Shown here in pieces: positions 50,034-59,153 of a stretch of 64,000 bases of DNA (position 1 is the stretch's first letter; each line of letters begins with the position of its first letter). Position numbers and translations under genes: made by a program. This DNA comes from CAYNYM01 sp049366815 (GTDB lineage: Bacteria; Desulfobacterota; DSM-4660; Desulfatiglandales; HGW-15), in NCBI GenBank assembly GCA_049366815.1, contig JBMNCO010000047.1, positions 14,141 to 78,140 of the forward strand. Direction: 5' to 3'. The notes under the pieces were generated by a model. That model was not told the DNA's origin. It did not search any database and saw only the letters and a program-made list of their open reading frames with translations.

Positions 50034-51077
50034 ATGAAAAAGGGGTTATTTTTTACCGGTCTGTGTCTTGCGTTAACAGGGGCTTTTCTTCTGTTCACGG
50101 GGATCTCCGTAACGCCTGCTGAAGCCAAAACTTACAACTTCACCTATAGCACCTTCTTCCCACCCACCCACATCCAGTCAAAGGTGCCTGTTGCCTGGGC
50201 GGAGGAGATCGAAAAACGTTCCAACGGCCAAATAAAGATAAAATTTTTCTTCTCCGGCTCTCTCACACCCGCACCACAAATATATGACGGCGTCGTCAAG
50301 GGAATCTCGGATTTCGGCCTGTCCGTTTTGGCCTATTCCCCCGGGCGCTTCCCCGTGTTGTCGGTCGTTGACAATCCATTAGGTTACCCCAATGCCTTTG
50401 TCGCAACGAGGGTCATCAATGAGATCAACAGGGAATTCAAACCAAAGGAACTGGACGACGTCCATGTCTGCTACCTCTTTGCCCATGGGCCCGGCCTGCT
50501 CCACACGGCAAGAAAACCCGTCCGCACCTTGGAAGACGTAGCGGGCCTGAAGATTCGATCGACCGGGACCAGTCAGTTGATCGTCAGGGCCCTCGGGGCG
50601 GCCCCGGTGGCCATGTCCCAGGGAGAGACCTATGACGCCCTGAAGAAAAACATCGTCGATGGAACCCTGGTGCCCATCGAGGCCCTGGAAGGCTTCAAGC
50701 AGGCCGAGGTCTTGAAATACACCACGTATACATACAGTTGTGCGTATTCGCAGGGATTCTTTGTCGCCATGAATCCCAAAAAATGGGATTCTCTGCCACC
50801 GGACCTTCAGAAGATCATTACGGATGTGAGCAGGGAATATGAAGACATTACGGCCCAGGCATGGGGCGACAGCGATGAGTCGGGACGCAAATTTTCCGAG
50901 AGCCTGGGTCAGGAATTCATTACGCTCTCGGACGAGGAATCCGCCAAGTTTAAAGACGCGGTGAAGCCCGTGTTTGATGAATACATCAAAATCACCAATG
51001 AAAAGGGGATTGACGGAGCCGCCGTCTTCAACGCAGCACAGGAAATGGTTGAAAAATACAGCAAGGAATACAAATAA
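50034..51077 (+). CDS. TRAP transporter periplasmic solute-binding protein (DctP type)
   Basis: A 347-residue exported binding protein. The signal peptide ends near TPAEA-KTYNF. The body has FPPTHIQSKVPVAWAEEIEKRSNGQIKI (in part AWAEEIEKRSNGQ) and the conserved substrate Arg region in LKIRSTGTSQLIVRALGAAPVAMSQGE (in part GLKIRSTG). The ligand is a carboxylate but its identity cannot be read. GAAGGAGG before the ATG at 50034 sets the start. It follows dctM by 148 bp, which may allow separate, higher expression. Confidence 0.93.
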   Translation: MKKGLFFTGLCLALTGAFLLFTGISVTPAEAKTYNFTYSTFFPPTHIQSKVPVAWAEEIEKRSNGQIKIKFFFSGSLTPAPQIYDGVVKGISDFGLSVLAYSPGRFPVLSVVDNPLGYPNAFVATRVINEINREFKPKELDDVHVCYLFAHGPGLLHTARKPVRTLEDVAGLKIRSTGTSQLIVRALGAAPVAMSQGETYDALKKNIVDGTLVPIEALEGFKQAEVLKYTTYTYSCAYSQGFFVAMNPKKWDSLPPDLQKIITDVSREYEDITAQAWGDSDESGRKFSESLGQEFITLSDEESAKFKDAVKPVFDEYIKITNEKGIDGAAVFNAAQEMVEKYSKEYK

Positions 51078-51090
51078 CCTCTTGTGAGAC

Positions 51091-51120
51091 CTGAAGGGGG
51101 TGGTCCTGTCCCCCCTTCAG
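51091..51120. terminator. Bidirectional terminator between dctP and the EndoIII-like gene
   Basis: CTGAAGGGGG and CCCCCTTCAG form a perfect 10-bp stem with a 10-base loop, followed by TCCGTTTTCCC on the plus strand. It overlaps the last bases of the minus-strand gene. Confidence 0.75.
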
Positions 51121-51830
51121 TCCGTTTTCCCTTGTAAGGGATCTACCGGAAAAAGGGGCCTTTCAGGCCCCCATGAATAAAGTGGGCAACGCTCACAGTG
51201 GGGTTTCTTACGGCAGTATTCCTTGCCTGTCCTGACGATCAGGGCATGAAATTCGTTATAGAATTGGGGATCGTCGGGCAGGTGATCCATGAAAAGTGCT
51301 TGAAGCCCATCGTAGGTCATCTCTTCTTCCGCCATCCCATGGCGTCTCAGTATCCTGTAAGTATAGGCGTCGATGACGAACACAGGCCTTTCGGCCGCAT
51401 AGAGCAGGATGCTGTCTGCGGTTTCAGGGCCGATGCCCTTAACGGACAAAAGTCCCTCCCTGAGCCGGGCCGGACTTTCACTCAGGAGAAGGGCAAGGTC
51501 CTTATCGTATTTATCCGCAATGAATGCAATCAGATTTTTCAGTCTCCTGGCCTTGATGTTGAAATATCCGGCAGGCCGGATGTCTTCCGCCAGCTCAGTA
51601 AGAGACAGCCTGTGGAGGCCTTCCAGGGTGAGCCGTTCCCTTGCCTTCAGGTTCTCGATGGCCTTTTCCACGTTTTTCCAGTTGGTATTTTGGGTGAGCA
51701 CGGCCCCAACCATGACCTCAAAGGCCGTTTCCCCCGGCCACCAGTGTTGGGGGCCGAAATGCCCGAAAAGGAGTTCGAACATCTCTTTGAGGCCTTGAGA
51801 GATCGGGCTTTCAACAGGGATCTCCTTCAT
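51117..51830 (-). CDS. Endonuclease III-related HhH-GPD protein
   Basis: About 237 residues. The helix-hairpin-helix LLSVKGIGPETADSILLYA and the catalytic Asp in VFVIDAYTYRI mark a DNA glycosylase of the EndoIII superfamily. The lysine used for lyase activity in EndoIII (GxGxKTA) is Glu here, so it may be a monofunctional glycosylase. The C-terminal cluster region shows three Cys (YCRKKPHCERCP) and I do not see the fourth. The ATG at 51830 is preferred to a TTG at 51866. Confidence 0.85.
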   Translation of the reverse strand: MKEIPVESPISQGLKEMFELLFGHFGPQHWWPGETAFEVMVGAVLTQNTNWKNVEKAIENLKARERLTLEGLHRLSLTELAEDIRPAGYFNIKARRLKNLIAFIADKYDKDLALLLSESPARLREGLLSVKGIGPETADSILLYAAERPVFVIDAYTYRILRRHGMAEEEMTYDGLQALFMDHLPDDPQFYNEFHALIVRTGKEYCRKKPHCERCPLYSWGPERPLFPVDPLQGKTD

Positions 51831-51893
51831 TTTATCGGACGATCTTGTCCCCGGGGATTTGCACAAAGCTCACAATTCCTGCTGTCGGCGGAT

Positions 51894-52352
51894 TCAGGGG
51901 ATCGCGTCCCGCTTCAGAATCTGACCGGTCTTTGAAAGAAACAGCCTTCTGTCCTCATCGGTAAAATCCGAAAGGATTTCGTCTATAAAGTGATCCTTGG
52001 GTTCCTGTATATTTTTGAGGGTCTGCATTCCTTTTGGAGTGATTTCCAGGAGGGTGATACGCTCGTCCTGAGGGTCCCGCTTTCGAATGACAAAACCATT
52101 TTTCTCTAACCGCTTGGCGATCCCCGTCATGTTCGCGCCTGAAACCAGCATGATCTTGCTGATCGTGGAAATGCTGTTTTGTTCATTATCAGAGGCGTAC
52201 AATGCCCGCAGGACATTGTATTGGGAGAAGGTAAGCCCATAATTCCTGAAAATAGCAGAACTCTCCCTCTTGAAATACTCACCGACCCTTACGATGGCCA
52301 TCAGAACCTTTTCATCTATGCTCGGATCGCTCGGATAATTGCCCCTGGCCAT
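51894..52352 (-). CDS. MarR-family transcriptional regulator
   Basis: A 152-residue winged-helix dimer. The recognition region reads SISTISKIMLVSGANMTGIAKRLEKNGFV and the wing RKRDPQDERITLLEITPKG (in part DPQDERITLLEITPKG), typical of MarR/HPCA-like regulators. It is divergent from the molybdenum oxidoreductase operon, which it may control together with itself. GAGAGG precedes the ATG at 52352; the frame is open to 52379. Confidence 0.9.
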   Translation of the reverse strand: MARGNYPSDPSIDEKVLMAIVRVGEYFKRESSAIFRNYGLTFSQYNVLRALYASDNEQNSISTISKIMLVSGANMTGIAKRLEKNGFVIRKRDPQDERITLLEITPKGMQTLKNIQEPKDHFIDEILSDFTDEDRRLFLSKTGQILKRDAIP

Positions 52353-52832
52353 ATTTTTCACCTCTCTTTCACACTTCATGCCGAATGAATCAACACATTG
52401 TATACTATAACATTATCTTTACAATTTTACAGCTCGCCACAGAAAAACAATATTGCCATAAATCAAAATGTTAAGGTCTACACCCTAGTCGATGGGAGCA
52501 AATGACGAAATATCGCCGTTGATGCGTCTATTAAGGCCATGCATTTATTGAATCGCCCCCTCTCACCCATTCAGTTTACCCCGCCCCTGGCCATACCCGT
52601 AACAATAACCAGCTTTAGCCAAGAAGGCAACATGTTTTTAGCTTGAGATACCCACCGCAATCCTGTATGTTTAGTAGTTTAAGTGAATCCTCTCCGCTCA
52701 CACCTTCTCTTCCTGAAGGTGCCGTTCAGCGGAATCATACAATACATGTACTATTAACTTTTTATATAACAGGCAGGGTAAACCTTGTACCTGAATCTGC
52801 GCCGTGCCTGTTTTCTTGTGGAGGCCTGAAAA
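52353..52832. promoter_or_regulatory. Divergent control region between marR and the Mo-enzyme operon
   Basis: No gene seen. Two AT-rich patches could be regulator sites: TTGTATACTATAACATTATC near 52400 next to the marR start, and AATACATGTACT near 52740 (TACATGTA palindrome) close to TTTTTATATAAC, a possible -10. Neither could be verified. Confidence 0.35.
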
Positions 52833-55277
52833 ATGGGAGCTGGAGATCGCCACATCGTGCGCACCACGACCTGGTCAGCCGGACCGGGTTGTCACGGAGG
52901 TTGCGGCGTATTGGCTCATATAGAAGGAGGTAAACTCGTTAAGGTTGAAGGGGATTCCGACCACCCCTGGAATCACGGAAGGCTCTGTGCCAGGGCACTG
53001 GCCATGACCCAGTACGTGGAAAATCCCAAACGTCTGAGGTGCCCCCTCAAACGTGTGGGCGCGCGAGGGGAAGACCGGTGGGAGGAGATCTCCTGGGACG
53101 AGGCCTTTGATCTTATTGAAACAAAAATGAAGGCCATTCGAGAGGAATTCGGTCCTGAAAGCGTGATCTTTTCCATGGGCACGGGCCGGGACATCGGCCC
53201 CTGGATCTGCTTGCTCGCCTATGCATATGGAAGCCCGAACGTCATGTTCGCCCTGAGCGGCAATGCCTGCTACAGCCCGCGCATCGCCGCCCTGGACACC
53301 ATCCAAGGGGATTATTGCGTTTTCGACGCCGGTCAGTGGTTCCCGGAGCGGTATAAAGATCCCCGCTTTGAGGTCCCCCAATGTATGGTCGTGTGGGGGT
53401 ACAACATAAACGCCTCCTGTCCCGACAACCTTTTCGGCCACTGGATCATTGACCTGATGAAACGGGGGACCAAAATCATATCAATCGATCCAAGGCTCTC
53501 CTGGTTCGCCTCTCGTGCGAAACACTGGCTCCCGCTGAGACCGGGGACCGACGCAGCCCTGGCCATGGGCTTTCTCAACGTCATTATCAATGAAGACCTT
53601 TATGATCATGAATTTCTGGAAAAGTGGACCAATGGCGCCCATCTCATCCGGTTGGATACAGGGAAGCTCCTCCGAGAGACGGACGTCAAGAAGGACAAGG
53701 GATCGAAAGACAATTTCCTGGTATGGGATTCAGCCTCAGGGCGGGTCGCCGTATGGAAAACGGCAGATCTCGCCTTTGATCCGGCCGGGGCATGCCCTGC
53801 CATCTCGGGCCGTTGGGAGGTGCCCCTCACCGACGGCCGAAGTGTCCCTTGTCACACGGTATGGGATGCCTTTTGTAAGGAAGTCCAGAAGTACCCCTTG
53901 GATAGGGTAGCGGACATCACCCGCGTACCCGCCGAGGACATCGCCAAGGCCGCCCGCTTCTACGCGACCAGCAAGCCGGCATCAATCCACTGGGGCGTGC
54001 CGATCGACATGACACCGGGCATCACCCCCCTCTGCCAGGCCATTGCAGCACTCTGGGCCCTCACTGGAAATCTTGACGTCCCCGGAGGGAACGTCTATTC
54101 GCGGTTCGCCTTTGATGCCGTGGCCTATGCCCTCCCGGGCAGCGAGGGCGTCATCAGACTCAGAAACAAGGATCAGGACAAACCCCGTATCGGGGCGGAC
54201 CGCTACGGACCCTTCGGCCGCTTTATTTGGCGCACTCAGACCGACCTTGCCATTGATCAGATCTTCACGGAAGAACCCTATCCCATCAAAGGGCTCTGGA
54301 TCCAGACTTGCAATCCCCTGGCCGGGAGTGGCATGGACCCCAAAAGGTGGGAGGAGGCGATCAAGAAACTGGATTTCGTGGTGGCGGTCGATCTTTTTAT
54401 GACACCCACCGCCCAGTATGCGGATGTGGTTTTGCCGGCGGCGACCTTTCTGGAAAAAGACGGTGTACGCACCTGGTGGGTACCGCTCCAGTCCATCAAC
54501 AAGGCCATCAGGGTGGATGACTGCCGTCCTGACATAGAAATCAATTTCGAACTGGCCAAACGGTTCGACCCGGACTTCAAATGGGAAACCATCAACGACC
54601 TCTTCGACGAGATCATCAAACCCTCCGGCCTGAGCTTTAAGGAACTCCAGGAAAAGGGGTGGGTTTTTCCGCCGGAAGGCCACCCGAGTTGTCCCTATCA
54701 CCGACATGAAAAGGGATTGTTGAGGGCGGACAGGAAACCCGGCTTTCAAACCCCTACCGGTCGGTTCGAACTCTACGCGACCTTGCGTGAAGAGTGGGGT
54801 CTTGAACCCCTGCCGCACCACGAGGAACCGCCCTTCACCCCGGTCAGTCGTCCGGATCTGGCCAAGGAATACCCCCTGATCCTGTCCACCGGGAGACGTT
54901 CTCCGGTCTATTTCCATGCCGAACATCGAATGATCCCCTGGCTCAGGCGGATCGATCCCGACCCCGTGGTTGAAATTCATCCGGATACCGCCGCTGAAAA
55001 GGGTATCGGCAATGGAGAATGGGTCTGGGTCGAAAATTGGCAGGGACGGGCCAAATTCAAGGCCAAGGTCACCCCCATCGTGCCGCGCTGGATGGTGATG
55101 GCCGCCCATGGCTGGTGGTTCCCGGAAAAAGACGGGGCCGCGCCCGATCTCTACGGCGTTTGGGAGTCCAATATCAACCTGCTCCTTCCCATGAATGCAC
55201 AGGGGAAGGATGGTCTCGGGGCACCCATCAAGCACTCCATGTGCAAGATCTGCAAGTTTGATGAAAGGGGGGCGTGA
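52833..55277 (+). CDS. Molybdopterin (bis-MGD) oxidoreductase, DMSO-reductase superfamily
   Basis: An 814-residue catalytic subunit. Domain I has an N-terminal cluster site with C20, C24 and C52 (GCHGGCG..GRLCA), but the first of the usual four cysteines is Gly17. LSGNACYSPR places C146 as the likely Mo or W ligand. NASCPDN, IDPRLSWFASRA and LRPGTDAALAMGFLNVII follow, then IQTCNPLAGSG, and the C-terminal MGD-binding domain with TGRRSPVYFHAEHR and DGLGAPIKHSMCKI. No Tat signal, so it is cytoplasmic. Substrate unknown; acetylene hydratase, thiosulfate or formate relatives cannot be told apart by eye. Confidence 0.88.
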   Translation: MGAGDRHIVRTTTWSAGPGCHGGCGVLAHIEGGKLVKVEGDSDHPWNHGRLCARALAMTQYVENPKRLRCPLKRVGARGEDRWEEISWDEAFDLIETKMKAIREEFGPESVIFSMGTGRDIGPWICLLAYAYGSPNVMFALSGNACYSPRIAALDTIQGDYCVFDAGQWFPERYKDPRFEVPQCMVVWGYNINASCPDNLFGHWIIDLMKRGTKIISIDPRLSWFASRAKHWLPLRPGTDAALAMGFLNVIINEDLYDHEFLEKWTNGAHLIRLDTGKLLRETDVKKDKGSKDNFLVWDSASGRVAVWKTADLAFDPAGACPAISGRWEVPLTDGRSVPCHTVWDAFCKEVQKYPLDRVADITRVPAEDIAKAARFYATSKPASIHWGVPIDMTPGITPLCQAIAALWALTGNLDVPGGNVYSRFAFDAVAYALPGSEGVIRLRNKDQDKPRIGADRYGPFGRFIWRTQTDLAIDQIFTEEPYPIKGLWIQTCNPLAGSGMDPKRWEEAIKKLDFVVAVDLFMTPTAQYADVVLPAATFLEKDGVRTWWVPLQSINKAIRVDDCRPDIEINFELAKRFDPDFKWETINDLFDEIIKPSGLSFKELQEKGWVFPPEGHPSCPYHRHEKGLLRADRKPGFQTPTGRFELYATLREEWGLEPLPHHEEPPFTPVSRPDLAKEYPLILSTGRRSPVYFHAEHRMIPWLRRIDPDPVVEIHPDTAAEKGIGNGEWVWVENWQGRAKFKAKVTPIVPRWMVMAAHGWWFPEKDGAAPDLYGVWESNINLLLPMNAQGKDGLGAPIKHSMCKICKFDERGA

Positions 55278-55278
55278 T

Positions 55279-55620
55279 ATGACCGAGAAAACGGAATACG
55301 GTCTATTGATCAATTACGAATACTGCACCGGATGTCACGCCTGTGAAATCGCCTGCGCCCAGGAATATCATTGGCCTGCGGGCATGGCCGGCATCAAGGT
55401 CATGGAAGTGGTGGAGGAACTGCCTAACGACAAGGCCTATCTGGTCTTCCTGCCCTTCCCCACGGAGCTCTGCATCCTCTGCCGCCCCCGCACCAAAAAG
55501 GGGCTGCAGCCGGCCTGTGTCAAGCACTGTCTGGCGGCATGCCTGACCTACGGCCCTGTGGAAGACCTGGCCGGGGAGATGGCGGGAAAACCCCGAATGG
55601 CACTCTGGAAACCCCGTTAA
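55279..55620 (+). CDS. Ferredoxin-like small subunit of the Mo oxidoreductase
   Basis: A 113-residue iron-sulfur protein with CTGCHACEIACAQE near residue 15 and a second group CILCRP...PACVKHCLAACLTYG. It resembles the first part of DMSO-reductase-type electron-transfer subunits but is much shorter, with room for two clusters. It begins two bases after the catalytic subunit, so it is surely its partner. No membrane subunit follows. Confidence 0.85.
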   Translation: MTEKTEYGLLINYEYCTGCHACEIACAQEYHWPAGMAGIKVMEVVEELPNDKAYLVFLPFPTELCILCRPRTKKGLQPACVKHCLAACLTYGPVEDLAGEMAGKPRMALWKPR

Positions 55621-55933
55621 ACCACAGATTGGGACAGATTTCATGCCTTTGGGTCTGACGCGGGGGTTCAAGGGATTATTGACTTAACCTACGGATCATA
55701 CTAGGATTGTCTGTATATTCTTCGGGTGTTCCTCCCCTGGATCACTATATGTTTGAAACAGGGCATGAGTTTAGCTTCTTGAAAGAGCCCGGCAATTCGG
55801 CCCATGGGCCCTCCGTGATGGGGTAATTTTCAAGAGCCCAAAGCGTTACGAAACAGGAATGCCTTCGGCTGGGTCCATTGTATATCGGAGGCCGGCAATA
55901 TCATAAGGCAACCGCCATTTTTTACGGTCAGTC
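55621..55933. promoter_or_regulatory. Intergenic region before mltG with a promoter candidate
   Basis: TTGACT at 55679, 17 bases, TAGGAT at 55702-55707 is a weak sigma-70-like match. A short palindrome GGCCCATGGGCC lies near 55798. No gene found. Confidence 0.35.
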
Positions 55934-56965
55934 ATGTGGAATCTTTCACCAAAGAGGATCATCCTTTACGCTTTGACTCTGGTCCTGCTCCTGGCCATCC
56001 TCCTGGCCCTGGGTCTGGGCCTTTTCCTCCTGAAACCGGCTCAGAAAATAGCGGCGCGGGAGGTCGTGCTCATCAGAGAGGGGCTGTCCTTGAGACAGGT
56101 GGCCCAAGAGCTGGAGAGCCGTGACATCATCACCAGCAAGGTCCTCTTCATGCTATGGGCCAAGGCCTTGGGTTACGGTCGTATAATCAAGGCGGGAGAA
56201 TACGAACTGGGTCCTGACATGCCGCCCCTCCGCATCTATGAGAAATTGACCCGGGGACTGGTCATGACCCATGCCGTCACCATACCGGAAGGGCTCACGA
56301 GAATGCAGATCGCGGACATCCTCGCAGAGAAGAGACTGGCAGAGCGACAGTCTTTTCTCTCCCTGACACAACACCCTGACATCATCGCAAAATATGGAAT
56401 TTATGGCCAAAACCTCGAAGGATACCTCTACCCCGACACCTACCAGTTCGCACTCAGCCTACCCCCGCAAAACCTCATTGATGTGATGGTGCGACGTTTT
56501 CTAAAGGTCGTTGAACCTTACAATTCCGCCATTGATCAATCCGGGATGGACCTGAACCAGGTGGTCATCCTCGCCTCCATCGTGGAAAAAGAAACCGGAC
56601 AGGCGGATGAGCGCCCGCTGATCGCGAGCGTATTTCTCAATCGTCTGAAACGGGGCATGCGCCTTGAGAGCGACCCGACTGTGATTTACGGCCTCTCGGA
56701 TTTCAACGGAAACATCACCCGGAAGGACCTGCAAACACCCACCCCCTATAACACCTATCTTATTCAGGGCCTGCCGCCCGGGCCCATCTCGAACCCCGGC
56801 CTCGCCTCCATCAAAGCGGTCCTCTTCCCCGCAGAGACCAAATATCTCTTTTTCGTGTCCAAGAACGACGGTTCCCACCATTTCTCCAGGACATTTTCCG
56901 AGCACAGGCGTGCTGTGGATTTTTATCAGAGAAAGAGGGGGAAAGCCCCTCCAAAGACCTCTTGA
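55934..56965 (+). CDS. mltG: Endolytic murein transglycosylase MltG
   Basis: MltG cuts nascent glycan strands and sets their length. The 343-residue protein has one N-terminal membrane helix (ILYALTLVLLLAILLALGLGLFLL, in part) and a YceG domain with LEGYLYPDTYQF, ILASIVEKETGQADERP (catalytic Glu in VEKET), FLNRLKRGMRLESDPTVIYG (in part) and TPYNTYLIQGLPPGPISNPG (in part). The start is ATG after GGTCAGTC; no strong site. Confidence 0.95.
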   Translation: MWNLSPKRIILYALTLVLLLAILLALGLGLFLLKPAQKIAAREVVLIREGLSLRQVAQELESRDIITSKVLFMLWAKALGYGRIIKAGEYELGPDMPPLRIYEKLTRGLVMTHAVTIPEGLTRMQIADILAEKRLAERQSFLSLTQHPDIIAKYGIYGQNLEGYLYPDTYQFALSLPPQNLIDVMVRRFLKVVEPYNSAIDQSGMDLNQVVILASIVEKETGQADERPLIASVFLNRLKRGMRLESDPTVIYGLSDFNGNITRKDLQTPTPYNTYLIQGLPPGPISNPGLASIKAVLFPAETKYLFFVSKNDGSHHFSRTFSEHRRAVDFYQRKRGKAPPKTS

Positions 56966-57085
56966 TCGCAGCCATGACTCTCTTTTGCAGTAATATGCGG
57001 TTTAAATTTGTGCAACTCATTGTTTTTGCAGATGAAAGTCTTTATCCTACCCTGACAGGGGCAACAAGGCCAAGGAACCCAAGTC

Positions 57086-58381
57086 ATGATGAAACGATTT
57101 TTGCCCTCGGCAACCATCCGTAGTGAACTGCTGGACCTTCAGCTTGAGGGTCTTAAATGGACTGTCAGTCATGCCTACAACGGATCCCCCACCTACAGGA
57201 ACAAATTCGAGCAGTCGGGTATTCGACCCGAAGACATCCAGACACTCGACGACCTGCAAATGCTTCCCTTTACAACGACCAACGATCTTCAGGAGGGATA
57301 CCCTTTCCCGCTCCTTTCCGTGCCCCTTGATCAGGTGGTGAGGATTCACGCCTCTTCGGGCACAACCGGAAAGAGAAAGGTCCTCTGCTACACCAAAAAG
57401 GACATCGATGACTGGACCCATTTCTTTGCCCGATGCCTTGAGATGGCCGATATGAACCGGGAAGACAGGGTTCAGATTGCCGTCGGATACGGCGTTTGGA
57501 CGGCAGGGATCGGCTTTCAGACGGCCTGCGAGGCCTTTGGAGCCATGGCCATCCCGACCGGTCCGGGGAATATGGATATGCAGTGTCAGTTTCTTGTGGA
57601 CATGCAGACAACCGTCATGTGTTGCACGGCCTCCATGGGTCTCCTTCTGGCGGAGGAGGTCCACAGGCGAGGCATCAGGGATCAACTCAACCTGAAAAAG
57701 ATGATATTGGGTTCCGAGCGGGCCGGTGATGCCATGAGAAAACACATTCGGGAGCGCCTGGGTATCGAACACATTTTTGACATCCCGGGCATGACCGAGC
57801 TCTATGGTCCAGGGACCGGGCTGGACTGTATCCACCATCAGGGTATTCATTACTGGGCCGATTATTATATCCTGGAAATTCTCGATCCTGACACCCTCAA
57901 ACCGGTGCCGGAGGGTGAAACCGGAGAGATGGTGGTGACCACCCTCCGGAAGCAAGCGGTCCCGCTGATTCGCTACCGCACAAGGGACCTGACCCGCCTC
58001 ATCCCGGGCACTTGCCCCTGCGGATCCATACTGCCCAGGCACGACCGGATCCTCGGCCGTTCCGACGATATGATCATCTTCAGAGCAGTGAACATCTATC
58101 CCGGTCAAATCGATCACATCCTCTCGGGCCTTCGGGGAATCGGGAGTGAGTTTCAGATCATCCTGGAACGCAGGGACGACGGTAAAGACTATATGACCCT
58201 GAAGGTTGAACGGGCCCAGGGTGCGGAAAGCGGCAAGGATACGGCCCTGGCCCAACAGATCGCCGAAGCGATCAAGAAGCAGATCCTGGTCAGCGCAGAC
58301 ATTGAAATCGTGGATTACGGCCGACTCCCAAGGAGTGAGCGCAAGAGTAAACGGATCTTTGACAACCGGGATATGTCCTGA
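57086..58381 (+). CDS. Phenylacetate-CoA ligase family enzyme (PaaK-like)
   Basis: A 431-residue AMP-forming ligase. The opening YRNKFEQSGIRPEDIQTLDDLQMLPFTT (in part) and the ATP loop HASSGTTGKRKV are PaaK hallmarks; GMTELYGPG, RTRDLTRLIPGTCPCG (in part) and GRSDDMIIFRAVNIYPGQID (in part) follow. It would activate phenylacetate or a related aryl acid, and could supply the IorAB reaction encoded at 10119-12582. It starts 120 bp after mltG. Substrate not proven by sequence. Confidence 0.92.
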   Translation: MMKRFLPSATIRSELLDLQLEGLKWTVSHAYNGSPTYRNKFEQSGIRPEDIQTLDDLQMLPFTTTNDLQEGYPFPLLSVPLDQVVRIHASSGTTGKRKVLCYTKKDIDDWTHFFARCLEMADMNREDRVQIAVGYGVWTAGIGFQTACEAFGAMAIPTGPGNMDMQCQFLVDMQTTVMCCTASMGLLLAEEVHRRGIRDQLNLKKMILGSERAGDAMRKHIRERLGIEHIFDIPGMTELYGPGTGLDCIHHQGIHYWADYYILEILDPDTLKPVPEGETGEMVVTTLRKQAVPLIRYRTRDLTRLIPGTCPCGSILPRHDRILGRSDDMIIFRAVNIYPGQIDHILSGLRGIGSEFQIILERRDDGKDYMTLKVERAQGAESGKDTALAQQIAEAIKKQILVSADIEIVDYGRLPRSERKSKRIFDNRDMS

Positions 58382-58550
58382 GTCAGGCCCAGGGATATGC
58401 GTTCTAACATGCCGACCATACCCTCCAGGACACTTGAGCCAAAAGTGTCCACCGCCACCAGGGTTTGCGGACCGGAGAGGGCGATCACATTCGCCCCCGA
58501 CCAAGTGGAAAAGATCATGCCGCCTCAATGATTCGAGACGACTTTGCCCT

Positions 58551-58579
58551 TTGACAAAGCCTCCCATTTTCCCTATGAT
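58551..58579 (+). promoter_or_regulatory. Strong sigma-70 promoter of the lysW operon
   Basis: TTGACA, 17 bases, TATGAT: perfect -35 and 5 of 6 at -10, optimal spacing. Transcription would start near 58586, leaving a leader of about 46 bases before lysW. It is the best promoter in the window. Confidence 0.8.
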
Positions 58580-58631
58580 ATCTTCCCGTGACAGAGTGTC
58601 ATAATGACAAAAAAACATGGAGGTACAAAAT

Positions 58632-58790
58632 ATGGCGGAATGTCCCGTATGCGGTGCGGAATTTGATCTCCCCGAAGACGCTGAGAAAGGTGAAATCATT
58701 ACCTGCGATGATTGTGGATCCGAACTGGAAGTAACCGGCAAAGACAGCGTTCAGGAAGCTCCACAAGAAGAGGAAGACTGGGGCGAGTAA
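58632..58790 (+). CDS. lysW: LysW amino-group carrier protein
   Basis: A 52-residue acidic carrier protein. Two cysteine pairs, C4-x2-C7 and C25-x2-C28, form a zinc ribbon, and the C-terminus ends EEDWGE, the established LysW signature in which the gamma-carboxyl of the terminal Glu is joined to the amino group of alpha-aminoadipate or glutamate. T. thermophilus LysW has 54 residues. The ATG has GGAGG 9 bases before it and a strong promoter. It is small enough to be missed by automatic gene callers. It carries intermediates for the LysX, LysZ, LysY and LysJ enzymes encoded downstream. Confidence 0.95.
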   Translation: MAECPVCGAEFDLPEDAEKGEIITCDDCGSELEVTGKDSVQEAPQEEEDWGE

Positions 58791-58936
58791 TCTCCCGGAA
58801 AATGGGGATGAACCCGTGGGAAAATGTGGAGAATCCTCTTGCGCCCATGACGGCCTCTGATATCGTCTCCAAACCCTTTTCCCTGTCTGGTGTGTGGATC
58901 CGCCGGACGGAGGGGGCAGATCCCATCCGTCAGTTC

Positions 58937-58975
58937 ATTCCCATTCGGCACCGACCTGTTGTGCCGAACGGGAAT
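58937..58975 (+). promoter_or_regulatory. Long stem-loop in the lysW-lysX gap
   Basis: ATTCCC-A-TTCGGCAC and GTGCCGAA-C-GGGAAT pair over 15 positions with one mismatch, around a 9-base loop. There is no U-tract, so it may stabilise the 3' end of a short lysW message, helping make the carrier in excess, rather than stop all transcription. The rest of the gap 58791-59340 has no clear gene apart from repeat copy C. Confidence 0.55.
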
Positions 58976-59153
58976 CCTTGATAGGGACACATAGAATCAC
59001 TCCTCTTTCGGCCCCGCCTCTGCGTAACCCACAGGATCAATATCAGCCACGAGGCTTAAAGAAACCGAACCGTGCCCGGTCGTTTCCACGATACCCTTCT
59101 GTGTGCTGAAAAGAGGACGGATGAAGCGCCAAAATCCCGCAGCGACCGTATTT

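Noticed and set aside
53982..55313. Minus-strand open frame of 443 codons opposite the Mo oxidoreductase
   Set aside because: Shadow of the recognised catalytic subunit, no homology signals.
57047..58741. Minus-strand open frame of 564 codons opposite the PaaK-type gene
   Set aside because: Antisense shadow of a clear PaaK gene; its translation has no family motifs and has many His/Gly/Pro typical of reverse frames in GC-rich DNA.
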